Assembly (NCBI RefSeq): GCF_002338065.1
Contig: NZ_DDHJ01000013.1
Span: forward strand, 1 to 64,000
Source of the DNA: Pseudomonas sp. UBA1879
GTDB taxonomy: Bacteria > Pseudomonadota > Gammaproteobacteria > Pseudomonadales > Pseudomonadaceae
Length of the DNA: 64,000 nt
Direction: 5' to 3'
Shown: positions 35,422-44,427 of the stretch, piece after piece
How the letters are laid out: each line of letters begins with the position of its first letter
Numbering within the stretch: the stretch's first letter is position 1
Notes under the pieces: generated by a model
Seen by the model: only the letters and a program-made list of their open reading frames with translations
Database searches by the model: none
Told to the model about the DNA's origin: nothing
Position numbers and translations under genes: made by a program

Positions 35422-36774
35422 ATGTTTGGTATGACTCAAGAGACGTATCTGTTGGTCGATGCGTTGGTGACCATCATTGGCCTCGTGCTATTGATCACCA
35501 AGTTCAAAGTCCACCCTTTTATTGCACTGACCATTGCCGCCGGTTTTCTCGGGTTGACCTCCGGGATGCCGGTCGACAAAGTCATGAAATCGTTCCAGGA
35601 CGGCTTCGGCGGCGTCCTCGGTTTCGTCGGCATCATCCTTGGCCTCGGCACCATGCTCGGCAAGTTGATGGCTGACTCCGGCGGTGCCGACCAGATCGCC
35701 CAGACGCTGATCCGCCGCTTTGGCAAGGAGCGCGTGCACTGGGCGATGATGTTTTCGGCGTTCCTCGTCGGCATCCCGCTGTTTTTCGAAATTGGCTTTG
35801 TGCTGCTGATCCCGCTGGTGTTCATCGTTGCCCGTCGCAGCGGCGTGTCCATCGTCAAAATCGGTATCCCGCTGTTGGCCGGCCTGTCTGCGGTGCACGG
35901 TCTGGTGCCGCCGCATCCGGGCCCGCTGTTGGCCATCGGCATCTTCAACGCCGATATCGGCAAGACCATTTTCTACGGTCTGATCGTGGCGTTCCCGACG
36001 GCCATCATTGCCGGTCCGATCTTTGGCAAGTGGATCGCCAATCGCATCCCCGGCAACCCGAACAAGGAGCTGATGGACCAGATCGCCAAGGAGTCGACCA
36101 ACGACAACCTGCCGAGCTTCGGCATCACGCTGGTGACCATTCTGCTGCCGGTGTTTCTGATGCTGCTGAAGACGTTCGCAGACGTTGCACTGCCGAACGG
36201 CCACATCTTCCGCATCTGGATGGACTTCATCGGTCACCCGATCGCTGCCCTGCTCTTCGCCCTGCTGCTGGCGTTCTACACCTTCGGTTCGGCCCGTGGC
36301 TTCAGCCGCGAGCAGATCATCAAGTTGCTCGACCAGAGTCTGGCGCCCGTGGCAGCCATCGTGCTGATCGTCGGTGCCGGTGGTGGCTTCAAGCAGATGC
36401 TTGTGGACAGCGGCGTGGGTAACCTGATTGGCCACATGGCGGTGCAGGCGCAGATCTCGCCGATCCTGCTGGCCTGGCTGGTGGCCGCAGTGATTCGCGT
36501 GGCCACCGGTTCCGCCACCGTGGCGACCATCACCGGCGCCGGCATCGTCGCGCCGGTCGTGGCGCTGGTGCCGGGCGTCAACCGCGAGCTGCTGGTGCTG
36601 GCCACCGGCGCAGGCTCGCTGATCCTGTCCCACGTGAACGACGCCGGCTTCTGGCTGGTGAAGCAATACTTCAACATGACCGTGGTCGAGACGCTGAAGA
36701 CCTGGACCGTGATGGAAACCATTCTGTCGGTGGTAGGCATCATCTTCATCATGCTGTTCTCGCTGGTGGTCTGA
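35422..36774 (+). CDS. gntT: Gluconate:H+ symporter, GntP family
   Basis: The protein has 450 residues with about 12-14 membrane segments. Typical GntP stretches are LGTMLGKLMADSGGADQIAQTL near 76, LVPPHPGPLLAIG near 160, IVGAGGGFKQMLVDSGVGNLIG near 315, and LATGAGSLILSHVNDAGFWLVKQYFNMT near 395. It takes up gluconate for GntK. CAACGGAGAGACACCCC precedes ATG 35422. A hairpin terminator follows at 36794. Confidence 0.94.
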   Translation: MFGMTQETYLLVDALVTIIGLVLLITKFKVHPFIALTIAAGFLGLTSGMPVDKVMKSFQDGFGGVLGFVGIILGLGTMLGKLMADSGGADQIAQTLIRRFGKERVHWAMMFSAFLVGIPLFFEIGFVLLIPLVFIVARRSGVSIVKIGIPLLAGLSAVHGLVPPHPGPLLAIGIFNADIGKTIFYGLIVAFPTAIIAGPIFGKWIANRIPGNPNKELMDQIAKESTNDNLPSFGITLVTILLPVFLMLLKTFADVALPNGHIFRIWMDFIGHPIAALLFALLLAFYTFGSARGFSREQIIKLLDQSLAPVAAIVLIVGAGGGFKQMLVDSGVGNLIGHMAVQAQISPILLAWLVAAVIRVATGSATVATITGAGIVAPVVALVPGVNRELLVLATGAGSLILSHVNDAGFWLVKQYFNMTVVETLKTWTVMETILSVVGIIFIMLFSLVV

Positions 36775-36793
36775 TTCGCTGACTGCTGCCCCC

Positions 36794-36818
36794 CATGCCC
36801 ACCCTCGCGGTGGGCATG
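36794..36818 (+). terminator. Hairpin terminator after gntT
   Basis: CATGCCCACC-N5-GGTGGGCATG is a perfect 10-base stem with a 5-base loop, starting 20 bases after the gntT stop. The following T-run is weak (TCGTTT). Confidence 0.65.
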
Positions 36819-37308
36819 TCGTTTATGCGCTTTCTGCACCTTCCCCCTTCGATCGATACGCCAGCCGCCCTTAGCATCCCCTCGAACGGTTGGGCCGACG
36901 CTTTTTCTTGTCATCTGTTATCACTTTGCCGTCACGTAATTCGGAAGTCTCCTACACTCCTTTAGGACATCGCGCACAGGCTGAATGAAGAAAAATTTCA
37001 TCGCCGTCCGGCACGAGTTCTTTGCATTAAATGCGAAAGGAGTGTGCAATAGGCGCCGCTCTGGATCTGGCTATCACCCTCATAGCCAATCAGTAGGGGA
37101 TTTGTCGCACAAAAGCAGGCAAAAATTCATGTGCCGGTTGGCCTCAGGACACCCAACCAATGACAAGAAGATGAACCTGGGGAATTAAAAACGTGCCAAC
37201 GGCGTCATATTGATGAACGCATTTGGATGCACTCGGCAATAACCACCACCCAAGGCTAACGCCAGCCTCCTGGTAGAGGCGCTTCAAGAGGCCATCAAGG
37301 AAAAGATT
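36819..37308. other. Long leader region before csrA
   Basis: This 490-bp stretch holds no convincing gene. A 67-codon frame (36985-37188) lacks a ribosome site and ordinary composition. An AT-rich block at 36980-37040 may hold a promoter. The csrA ribosome site AAGGA (37296-37300) contains a GGA, the core of CsrA binding, so autoregulation is possible. Confidence 0.5.
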
Positions 37309-37497
37309 ATGTTGATACTCACCCGCAAAGTCGGCGAAAGCATAAACATTGGTGACGAAATCACCGTGACCATTCTGGGCGTTCAGGGCCTTCAGGTCAG
37401 ACTCGGCATCAACGCGCCGAAGAACGTCTCGGTACACCGTGAAGAGATCTACAAACGTATTCAAGCCGAGATCGCGCCCAATCAAGAGCCGCAGTGA
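37309..37497 (+). CDS. csrA: CsrA/RsmA-family translational regulator (RsmE-like)
   Basis: The protein has 62 residues. It has the MLILTRKVGESINIGDEITV N-terminus and the key RNA-binding segment around V42-H43-R44 in NVSVHREEIYKRIQAE. The KVGESINIGDE start is closer to RsmE of P. protegens than to RsmA (which has RRVGETLMVGDD). The gene is not next to lysC, the usual neighbour of rsmA, which also points to a paralogue. It binds GGA motifs in mRNA leaders and is antagonised by sRNAs. A strong terminator follows. Confidence 0.94.
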   Translation: MLILTRKVGESINIGDEITVTILGVQGLQVRLGINAPKNVSVHREEIYKRIQAEIAPNQEPQ

Positions 37498-37556
37498 GCC
37501 CCCCGGTTCATCGTCTTAGCGAGTCATCTGCCGCTACCCAGTGGCAGACACAATCA

Positions 37557-37585
37557 ACGGCGCAAGCCCCGGCGCCGTTTTTTTT
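37557..37585 (+). terminator. Rho-independent terminator of csrA
   Basis: ACGGCGC and GCGCCGT form a 7-base stem around an 8-base loop, followed directly by a run of eight T (37578-37585). Confidence 0.9.
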
Positions 37586-37629
37586 CGCCTGGAGTCTGGA
37601 TCCATCGCCTGTGGGCCCGTAAGAGACAC

Positions 37630-37668
37630 AAAAAAAAACGGCAGGCCACCTATTAGGAGACCTGCCGT
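37630..37668 (-). terminator. Rho-independent terminator of the YdcH-like gene
   Basis: On the minus strand the stem ACGGCAGG/CCTGCCGT (37638-37645 and 37661-37668) is followed by a run of T, seen as A 37630-37638 on the plus strand. It lies 25 bases beyond the stop of the gene at 37693. Confidence 0.88.
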
Positions 37669-37692
37669 ACCGACGACTCAGCGCCGGGCGGA

Positions 37693-37932
37693 TCAGTGCA
37701 GCGACGAAACCTGTTGGACGATCCTGTCCTTGGCCAGCAAGCGTTTTTCCTTGAGCGTCTTCAGCTGATCGTCCGAGAGCTCTCCCGACGCCCCCTCCGC
37801 TTCAACGATATCGGCGTCCAGCGTTTCATAGTCGACCACCAGTTGATTGAGCTTGGCATCCCTGCTCCGATGCTTGCTCAGTTCGTCTTTGGTGATGTTC
37901 AAATCGGCATACAAATCGTGCTTGACCGGCAT
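37693..37932 (-). CDS. YdcH-family (DUF465) small protein
   Basis: The protein has 79 residues and is highly charged. LTITKDELSKHRSRDAKLNQLVVDYETLDADIVEAE and LKTLKEKRLLAKDRIVQQV form two amphipathic helices, typical of the DUF465/YdcH family. Such proteins form helical bundles of unknown function. It is a single gene with its own terminator, facing away from the M20 peptidase. Confidence 0.8.
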   Translation of the reverse strand: MPVKHDLYADLNITKDELSKHRSRDAKLNQLVVDYETLDADIVEAEGASGELSDDQLKTLKEKRLLAKDRIVQQVSSLH

Positions 37933-38106
37933 GGTGCGCTGCTCCTCTGTTTGCGGATGTTGAAGTATTGAGGGTAGCTCACGGCAAAGGTTCGACGTTT
38001 TGTCGGACAGCGCGTTCGCGGAGCCCGAGGAATTTCAGCATGCACAAACCTGTACAAGCCGCTAGGGTAGGAACCGCAACCTTTCATAACAATCAAGGAT
38101 TGACAC

Positions 38107-39351
38107 ATGCCGCTGCCTTTCACCCGATCCGCCCTCGCCCGCACCCTGGCCCTGAGCCTTGCCTTCGCTGTGGCTGCCCCAGCCCTCGCCGAGCCCCATA
38201 AGCAGGTGCAGGCCGATGCCGAACAGTACAAAGATGAAGCGCTGAAACTGTTGGAGCGTCTGGTCAACATCGACACGGGCTCCGGCTACGAGCCAGGTCT
38301 GACTCAGGTGCGGGAAATTGCCGTCGATGAGCTGAAGAAACTGGGCGCGACCATCGAGACCATTCCCAACACTGCCCCTGACAAAAGCAGCCACGTGGTC
38401 GCCACGCTCAAAGGCACCGGCAAGGCGAAGATCCTGCTGATGGCGCACATGGACACCGTATTCAAGGAGGGCTCGGCAGCGGCACGACCGTTCCACATCA
38501 AGGACGGTCGCGCCTACGGGCCGGGTGTAATGGACGACAAAGGCGGGATCGTCGCTGGTCTGTATGCGCTGAAAATTCTGAAGAACCTGGACTTCAAGGA
38601 CTACGCGCAAATCACTTTTCTGCTCGACGCCAGCGAAGAAACCGGGTCAAAAGGCGCCACCGAGTTGATTCAGAAAGTCGCCAAGCAGCACGACGTGACC
38701 TTGAACCTGGAACCCGGTCGTCCCGCCGACGGGCTTGTGGTATGGCGCAAAGGCAGCGCGACGGCAGTGGTCGACGTCAAAGGCAAAGCGTCCCACGCGG
38801 GTGTGGCGCCGGAGATTGGGCGCAATGCGGCAATGGAAGCAGCGCATCAGATCCTGCAGTTGGGCCAACTGGGGGACGCGCAAAAGAAAACCACGATCAA
38901 CTTCACCGTGCTCAACGCCGGGGATCGCGTGAACGTCATTCCGGATCAGGCCACCGCCAAGGCCGACGTGCGCGCGGCAGTCCCCGAAGAATTCGACCGT
39001 ATTGAAAAAGATCTGGCGCGGCTCTCGGCCAACAAGCTGATTGCGGACACCGAAGTGACCACCCGCCTGGAGCGCGGTCTGCCGCCGATGCCGCAGACCG
39101 CCGAATCGGACAAGCTGGTCGACATGGCCCAAGGCATCTACGGCGAAATCGGTCGCAAGCTCACCATCGAGGGCAGCGGTGGTGCGGCGGATGCCAGCCT
39201 GTCGGCGGGAGTGGGCGTGCCCACGCTGGACGGTTTCGGGATCGTCGGCGGCAACATCCACACGCCTGAGGAATACGCTGAAGTGGACAGCGTATCGCCG
39301 CGGATTTACCTGCTGACCCGGATGATCATGGAGCTGGCGAAGGCCGGGTGA
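38107..39351 (+). CDS. Exported M20 carboxypeptidase (glutamate carboxypeptidase type)
   Basis: The protein has 414 residues. A Sec signal peptide (1-28, cleavage after APALA) targets the periplasm. Zinc ligands align with Pseudomonas CPG2: H114 in MAHMDTV, D143 in GVMDDKGG, E178 in DASEETG, E202 in LNLEPGR, and a late His in GGNIHTPEEYAEVDS. Length matches carboxypeptidase G2, which cleaves C-terminal glutamate from folates and peptides. The true substrate is unproven. It is a single gene. Confidence 0.9.
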   Translation: MPLPFTRSALARTLALSLAFAVAAPALAEPHKQVQADAEQYKDEALKLLERLVNIDTGSGYEPGLTQVREIAVDELKKLGATIETIPNTAPDKSSHVVATLKGTGKAKILLMAHMDTVFKEGSAAARPFHIKDGRAYGPGVMDDKGGIVAGLYALKILKNLDFKDYAQITFLLDASEETGSKGATELIQKVAKQHDVTLNLEPGRPADGLVVWRKGSATAVVDVKGKASHAGVAPEIGRNAAMEAAHQILQLGQLGDAQKKTTINFTVLNAGDRVNVIPDQATAKADVRAAVPEEFDRIEKDLARLSANKLIADTEVTTRLERGLPPMPQTAESDKLVDMAQGIYGEIGRKLTIEGSGGAADASLSAGVGVPTLDGFGIVGGNIHTPEEYAEVDSVSPRIYLLTRMIMELAKAG

Positions 39352-39394
39352 TCGATCACCACGGGTCGAAAACGTAGCGAACTCAGAACGTCTG

Positions 39395-40327
39395 TCACCC
39401 CTCTTCGCGTACCCGACGTGCCTCATAGGCTTTGAGGTTCAGGTAGACGAAATCCAGGGGCGACAGGCCTTTCTGTGCCGGGGTACCGCGCCGGGCGCGC
39501 ATATCGCCAATCAGGTGGTCGACCTCGATGGTCGCGCCGCGCTCGAGGTCCCGCAGCATCGATGCCGTCATCTTCGAGCCGGGAGCCGTGAGCAGCGTCT
39601 GGAAGCGCTGGCGCACTTCATCCCGAATCCCGTGATTGGCCTGTGCAGCCACGCCCGCGCATTCCGCCAGCAGCTCAAGGACAAATGACTCGCCTCCGCT
39701 GGCGATCACATCGCCGATGCTGGCCCGCGTCGAACCCGTCACGCCCGCCAGAGTGGTGATGAAACACCATTTTTCCCACATCTCCTGGATGATTTGCTCA
39801 CTCAACGTCGCGACGAATCCTGCGTTGGACAATGCCTCCTCAACCTTGACGATTCTTGGCGTGCGCGCCCCACTCCGCTCGCCGAAGGTGATCTGGTGCA
39901 GCTCGTTCAAATGCAGAATCTTGCCCGAGGCGTCGAGATCCACCGAAATGAAGCCCAGCCCGCCCAGTACGTTGTCCGGGTTGAAGCGCTCGGCCAGACG
40001 GTCGAGGTGCGACATGCCGTTGAGCATCGGCAGAATCAACGTGTCCGGTCCGACAGCGGCCGCGAAAGCATCCATGGCGGCGTCAAGGTCATAGGCCTTG
40101 CAACTGAGCAGCACCAAATCGAAAGTCGTGTCGAGCATCGACGTCATCACATGGGGCGGCGACGGGTAATCGATGTCGCCACACGGACTGCGAACAATCA
40201 GACCGTCCTGATCGAGCGCTTCGGCCCGGCCCGGTCGCACCAGAAATGTCACGTCGCGCCCAGCTTCCAGCAATCGTCCGCCGAAGTAACCCCCAATCGC
40301 ACCTGCACCCACGATCAAAATACGCAT
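39395..40327 (-). CDS. 2-Dehydropantoate 2-reductase family (PanE-like)
   Basis: The protein has 310 residues. The N-terminal Rossmann motif GAGAIGGYFGGRL (residues 7-19) binds NADP(H). MLNGMSHLDRLAERF and an ApbA C-terminal helical domain follow, with MWEKWCFITTLAGVTGSTR. It reduces 2-dehydropantoate or a similar 2-oxo acid. Pseudomonas usually has more than one ApbA/PanE-like gene, and this isolated copy need not be the pantothenate enzyme. ATG 40327 gives the correct family N-terminus. Confidence 0.85.
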   Translation of the reverse strand: MRILIVGAGAIGGYFGGRLLEAGRDVTFLVRPGRAEALDQDGLIVRSPCGDIDYPSPPHVMTSMLDTTFDLVLLSCKAYDLDAAMDAFAAAVGPDTLILPMLNGMSHLDRLAERFNPDNVLGGLGFISVDLDASGKILHLNELHQITFGERSGARTPRIVKVEEALSNAGFVATLSEQIIQEMWEKWCFITTLAGVTGSTRASIGDVIASGGESFVLELLAECAGVAAQANHGIRDEVRQRFQTLLTAPGSKMTASMLRDLERGATIEVDHLIGDMRARRGTPAQKGLSPLDFVYLNLKAYEARRVREEG

Positions 40328-40434
40328 GTTCTGTCGATTCCTGGTTGAGACGCTCGGAGTATTCAAACATCCGAGCATAGACGAAGGGATTCGACTCTAC
40401 CCAAAAGCTTGATGATGACCAACATATTGCAGGC

Positions 40435-40470
40435 AAAAAAAATCCCGGACCGCGCGGGGGCGGTCCGGGA
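40435..40470 (-). terminator. Rho-independent terminator of the orphan flavoprotein gene
   Basis: Stem TCCCGGACCG/CGGTCCGGGA (40443-40452 and 40461-40470) with an 8-base loop, followed on the minus strand by eight T (A 40435-40442 on the plus strand). It lies directly beyond the stop at 40485. Confidence 0.9.
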
Positions 40471-40484
40471 TATTCATCGCGGCA

Positions 40485-41915
40485 TCAGGTTTGCGCGTTT
40501 GCCAGCACCGGCCACAGGAACGGATGACGCTGCTCGTCGCGACTGGCGACTTGCTTGCGGCTGAGGCTGACCGGTTGCAGGACCGGCTGTTGCAGACGCT
40601 GAAGCACGGCGTCGATGACGGCCCCGCTGGCATCGTGGTGGAACTGCCAGACCCCATAAATGCGCCCATCGAACGAGGCTTCACTGCCCAGACGCGGATC
40701 CACCCCCAGCCCGGCACCCAGGCCAAACAGGTGCAAGCCGTAGAGCCGCTGGCCGTGGCTGTCGAGTGGGCAACCGGACGGATCGGAATCCAGTCCCCCT
40801 TTGACTTCCATCAGCCTGATGGCGCCGCCGCCCGCGTAATTCAGCGTCGGCAGCAAGGGCTGGTACCCGGTGCACTGCACCACCACGTCAGACTCCGCCA
40901 GTGCGTCGCGAGCGCTTTCGTAGTGGCCCTCGGGGCCGTTCTGGGTTTGCAGCAATTGCACGCGCACCCCGGTCTTGCCGATGTGCCCGTTGCTCAGCGC
41001 TTCACGCCCGACGTCCAGCGCACGATAGCGCAGACCGCCGGAGCGATTGACCCGACCGGACACCGGGCAAACGTCTTTCAGCGGATCGAACGGGTAACCG
41101 GCTTCGATCGCGGCTTGCGCCGTTTCATAAAACAGGCGAATGGGCGACCGGTGCACCAGGGTCACCTCTTTCAAACCGGCGAACTCCAACGCGTCCGCCA
41201 GGTTCTCCAACACCGAAAACGCGCTGTGCGAACCGCCCACTACACTGACCCGGCCCTTGCGAGCCAGGGTCGGGGCGAAATAATCGCGCAGTTGCACGCC
41301 GTTCATGCGCAACAGCACATCGGCGCTCAGCACCCGGGACGATGGCGGCACGGCAAGGCCCTGATCGGCCAGGCTGTCGAGCAGGTGCTGGGGGTCTTGG
41401 CGACCGCCCAGGTTGAGGACGACCGCACGGCAACGAATGCGCCGGGAGCGCCCTTCCGACTCGACCCAGACTTGGTATTCGTCATCGTGGCTCACCACTT
41501 CCGTGATGGTGGTGCTGGTCCACAACTTGACGCCGTAGTGCTCGACGATGAAGTCGAGCACCAGCGTCGAGGCTTCCGCCAGCAATTCGGCGACATCCGC
41601 CAATTGCGGGGCGCTTTGTGCCTGCCGACGGATGCGCCAGTAGGCTGGCGAATGTTCGAGCGGTTCGAACACATCTCGCAAGGCCGGATCGCGAAGGCAG
41701 TCGAGGAACACGTCGCCCACCGAGTTGGCCGTGATCCGGTAATCACCCAACCGTCCCGTGCCCGGCGTCGGGCTCGCATCGACAATGATCAGGCCTTCCT
41801 TGGCGAGTTCCGGCATCGCACCGCTTTTCAATGCGTTGAAAAGCAGCCCCATGCCAGCAGGTCCGGCCCCCCCTACTACACAACCGCAAACGGTTTCCAG
41901 ATGATCTCCATACAT
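40485..41915 (-). CDS. Orphan FAD/NAD(P)-binding oxidoreductase
   Basis: The protein has 476 residues. An N-terminal FAD motif GGAGPAGMGL (15-24) and a second nucleotide motif VSVVGGSHSAFSVLENLADAL near 224 give the two-Rossmann layout of class B flavoprotein monooxygenases and related enzymes. A late VVQCTGYQPLLP segment is typical of that group. No close named relative is recognised. GGAG 9 bases before the ATG supports the start. It stands alone with its own terminator and a large AT-rich upstream gap, so it may be newly acquired. Confidence 0.75.
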   Translation of the reverse strand: MYGDHLETVCGCVVGGAGPAGMGLLFNALKSGAMPELAKEGLIIVDASPTPGTGRLGDYRITANSVGDVFLDCLRDPALRDVFEPLEHSPAYWRIRRQAQSAPQLADVAELLAEASTLVLDFIVEHYGVKLWTSTTITEVVSHDDEYQVWVESEGRSRRIRCRAVVLNLGGRQDPQHLLDSLADQGLAVPPSSRVLSADVLLRMNGVQLRDYFAPTLARKGRVSVVGGSHSAFSVLENLADALEFAGLKEVTLVHRSPIRLFYETAQAAIEAGYPFDPLKDVCPVSGRVNRSGGLRYRALDVGREALSNGHIGKTGVRVQLLQTQNGPEGHYESARDALAESDVVVQCTGYQPLLPTLNYAGGGAIRLMEVKGGLDSDPSGCPLDSHGQRLYGLHLFGLGAGLGVDPRLGSEASFDGRIYGVWQFHHDASGAVIDAVLQRLQQPVLQPVSLSRKQVASRDEQRHPFLWPVLANAQT

Positions 41916-42825
41916 AATCTTGACTCCGAACTTAGTCGATGCTTTGAGCGCAGTCCGAAAACTGAACCCTTAAGAACAGGCCTGATTCATCGCCCGTCCT
42001 GACGTGACTTCCATTTATGTCGAACTGGATAATGACTTCACAAAAGTTGCTAACAGACATGGGCCGTGACTGCCATCACACGTGGCGGCATGGACAAACG
42101 CTAAAACCCCGTTCAGCCTGATTGTGGGATCGGCAAAGCAGTCAGCGTGGGTCTGGGACGCCAATGGCTACACCTGGCCAACTGGCACTTCCATAACGTC
42201 AGGCTGATCAGGCAATTAACTAAGCTGAAAGGGGATTTTCCAGAGACGCTACCGCCCTGTCGCCGGGCGTCCTGAATGCCGTATCTGAAAAGGTCAGCTT
42301 GGGTAGCGCGCTGGCAGTAACCTGCCAATGACTATCAAAACTGTAAAGCGATAGTTTCAAAAAAGCCGATAAGTGTCAAATTTCCGAGAAAATCGTGAAA
42401 ATCGCGTTTATATAGTTTAAGTCATTGATTTTTATGGAATCTATTTTTTGACGGCAAAAGAATGTCGCTGATCGTATGGCCAATATGTTTTTAAAATCGA
42501 TATCCGTTCATAAATTGATAAAACGGAGAAAGAGGACATTAACGGTATACGACCAAGTCCAACTAAGCAGGCGATATTTTGTCGTCATAGATACGTGCAT
42601 GTTTATCGCGATGCCAAGAACTCTATATAAAAAGTCGCGGCGCCGGAAAGGCAATTAAATGACGCCGGTTTTCCCCCATCAACGCAATGGCACCTTCACT
42701 GACGCCACTCTCTGGACCCGATGAACGGCGCCCATTTTACGCAACGAGAACAGAACTATTTCACGCAGATCCCGCTCCATTGTCAGGCTTACGCTTACTT
42801 TTGAATGGGCATAGAGGTCGTCGCC
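41916..42825. other. AT-rich gene-free region
   Basis: About 900 bp with no convincing gene. From about 42350 to 42660 the base composition is clearly AT-richer than the surroundings. A 60-codon basic frame (42476-42658) has no ribosome site and unusual composition. The region could hold a long leader, a small RNA or a gene remnant; no stem with a T-run was found. Confidence 0.5.
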
Positions 42826-43140
42826 ATGAATGCTGAGAAAACCCTTCGGTCCAGCATTGCCGAAATCGATTATTCACGGGATACCCTGTTCGGTCCTATT
42901 CCCATGCAGGCGACTTGCCGAGTTCGGCTGGCAACCATTGAGCATGACGGGCACGCTTTGCGCGAACTGACCATTATCGGTGATGTACCGGACTACTTGA
43001 GCAAATCGTCGATCATTCGCGTGGCAATGGACGGCCGCATCGAGGCAGGGCCGGTGCGCGATCATTACGCCACCGAGGACAGCGGCGAAGCCCAATTCCG
43101 CTTGTTGTTCGAAAACGAGCACCGCCGGCGTGCCCATTGA
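42826..43140 (+). CDS. Hypothetical protein
   Basis: The protein has 104 residues, starting MNAEKTLRSSIAEIDYSRDTLF. It is soluble and mixed alpha/beta by eye, with no cysteine or membrane segment. A ribosome site (TAGAGGTCG) precedes ATG 42826; an in-frame ATG at 42805 lacks one. Codon use is ordinary for the genome. The family is not recognised. Confidence 0.6.
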   Translation: MNAEKTLRSSIAEIDYSRDTLFGPIPMQATCRVRLATIEHDGHALRELTIIGDVPDYLSKSSIIRVAMDGRIEAGPVRDHYATEDSGEAQFRLLFENEHRRRAH

Positions 43141-43172
43141 GTGCGTCGACTCCTGAGTGGTGCGACGCAGAA

Positions 43173-43589
43173 TTAGCGGTTTGAGGGGATCGGGCGAACA
43201 TCCGACTCGGCATGCAATTGCTGGCGGCGTTGCATCAGCGCACGGCTTAGCGAACCTTGTGCCTGTGACGGATCATGCTCAGCCGGGACAAGATTGGCCG
43301 AATCAATCTCCACTTGCTGACCGTATCGCAACCCTTCCAGCTTCGGGGCGGCCTCCAGGATCGGATCAGGCGGCAACAGGCGTTGACGCTCCAACTCCGT
43401 CATCGGCGGCTGAAACGACGCATTGCGCGCTTCCAGACGTTGCAGCATGAGCAGGATGGCCGCCACACAGACCGCTGCGATGCTCAACAATGCGCCGATG
43501 CCGATCATCACCTTGCGTCGGCGAAGCACTTTCCAGACAGTCGCCATCTGAGCGGTTCTCTGGGCACTTTCGGGCTGGGACTCAGCCAT
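43173..43589 (-). CDS. Hypothetical membrane-anchored protein
   Basis: The protein has 138 residues. A single hydrophobic segment (about 28-50, IGIGALLSIAAVCVAAILLML) follows a basic region KVLRRRK, which predicts an inner-membrane anchor with the C-terminal part outside. The outer part is rich in Gln, Glu and Pro. The gene is convergent with the previous one. The function is not recognised. Confidence 0.6.
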   Translation of the reverse strand: MAESQPESAQRTAQMATVWKVLRRRKVMIGIGALLSIAAVCVAAILLMLQRLEARNASFQPPMTELERQRLLPPDPILEAAPKLEGLRYGQQVEIDSANLVPAEHDPSQAQGSLSRALMQRRQQLHAESDVRPIPSNR

Positions 43590-43730
43590 GCACTCCCCTC
43601 TAGCGTAAAATCAAATCCGGATCGGCAATGTGCCGATGCTGGCGGCCTAAGATAAAAGGTAAACGGTCGCATTTCCACTGGCTTTTAAAGCGCCGCCTGT
43701 GTCGGCCTCCCCGCGCTGGCTATCTGGCCA

Positions 43731-43766
43731 AAAAAACGCCCAAGACAAGAACATTGTCGTGGGCGT
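43731..43766 (-). terminator. Rho-independent terminator of the DUF1652 gene
   Basis: ACGCCCA-A-GACAA (43736-43748) pairs with TTGTC-G-TGGGCGT (43754-43766), a 13-base stem with one mismatch. A run of T follows on the minus strand (A 43731-43736). Confidence 0.85.
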
Positions 43767-43797
43767 CATAGTGGCTATTGGCGCATTGCCGCTGCGT

Positions 43798-44061
43798 TCA
43801 ACTGGCCAGCGCGTGCTTGTGCATAGATTGCGCGTCTTGCAAATCAGCGCGCAACTTAGCGATCAAAAGACTCAGCGCACGGCTGGTATCGAGCTTATCG
43901 AGCCTGATACCACTGACCAATAGCTCCTGCCGTTTGGTGACGGGATCAATGACTTCAACGGTCATGATGTCGTCAACCACCGTGCAGTTGCAGGCGCCGG
44001 GCGAAAATCCACTCTCTATGATGTTGCGCAATTCAAGGTTTGAAAGCGTGCATGCGATCAT
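43798..44061 (-). CDS. DUF1652 protein
   Basis: The protein has 87 residues. LSNLELRNIIESGFSPGACNCTV, a hydrophobic middle and SRALSLLIAKLRADL match the Pseudomonas DUF1652 family. It is small and soluble. The function is unknown. Its terminator lies directly beyond the stop. Confidence 0.82.
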   Translation of the reverse strand: MIACTLSNLELRNIIESGFSPGACNCTVVDDIMTVEVIDPVTKRQELLVSGIRLDKLDTSRALSLLIAKLRADLQDAQSMHKHALAS

Positions 44062-44427
44062 CGGCGATACCCTCCTGAGGCGGTCCCTGTCCCCTGTGTA
44101 CAGTCACTCGCCTGACTCACTGTCGAGAACTACCCGTCGCCCTGTTTCGTCCTCATTCATCGCGTGAAACCCGTGTTGCGGGCGATTGGTTCCGTTATAC
44201 CCCTCGCCCCAAAGTGAAGCAATTGCCTGCAAACGAGCGCCCAAAGTTGGGCTTAGAGTGTGATGACGTCGAAAAAACGTTTCATCATCGCCAAATGATC
44301 GAATAATCCGCCATGGGGTGTGATGCCTTGCTTTTTGATGCAGCAAAACGGCGCCTGAATGCCCTCGTTAGTTACCTTCCATTCGTCGGCGCGCCTCCTA
44401 CGGACCGACGAACGACATGCAATGCGA
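44062..44427. other. Gene-free gap between DUF1652 gene and GNAT gene
   Basis: 366 bp. Two overlapping minus-strand frames (44104-44346 and 44253-44495) cover it, but they use different phases of the same DNA and lack ribosome sites, so neither is called. No repeat was noted. Confidence 0.5.

Noticed and set aside
35488..36666. Minus-strand frame opposite gntT
   Set aside because: Its Gln/His/Arg/Asp-rich sequence is typical of antisense frames of GC-rich membrane genes.
36985..37188. 67-codon frame before csrA
   Set aside because: No ribosome site and no family resemblance; it is more likely leader DNA.
40491..42002. Plus-strand frame opposite the orphan flavoprotein
   Set aside because: The minus-strand gene has two nucleotide-binding motifs, a ribosome site and a terminator; the plus-strand frame has none.
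42476..42658. 60-codon basic frame in the AT-rich gap
   Set aside because: It has no ribosome site, no recognisable motif, and composition that simply follows the AT-rich DNA.
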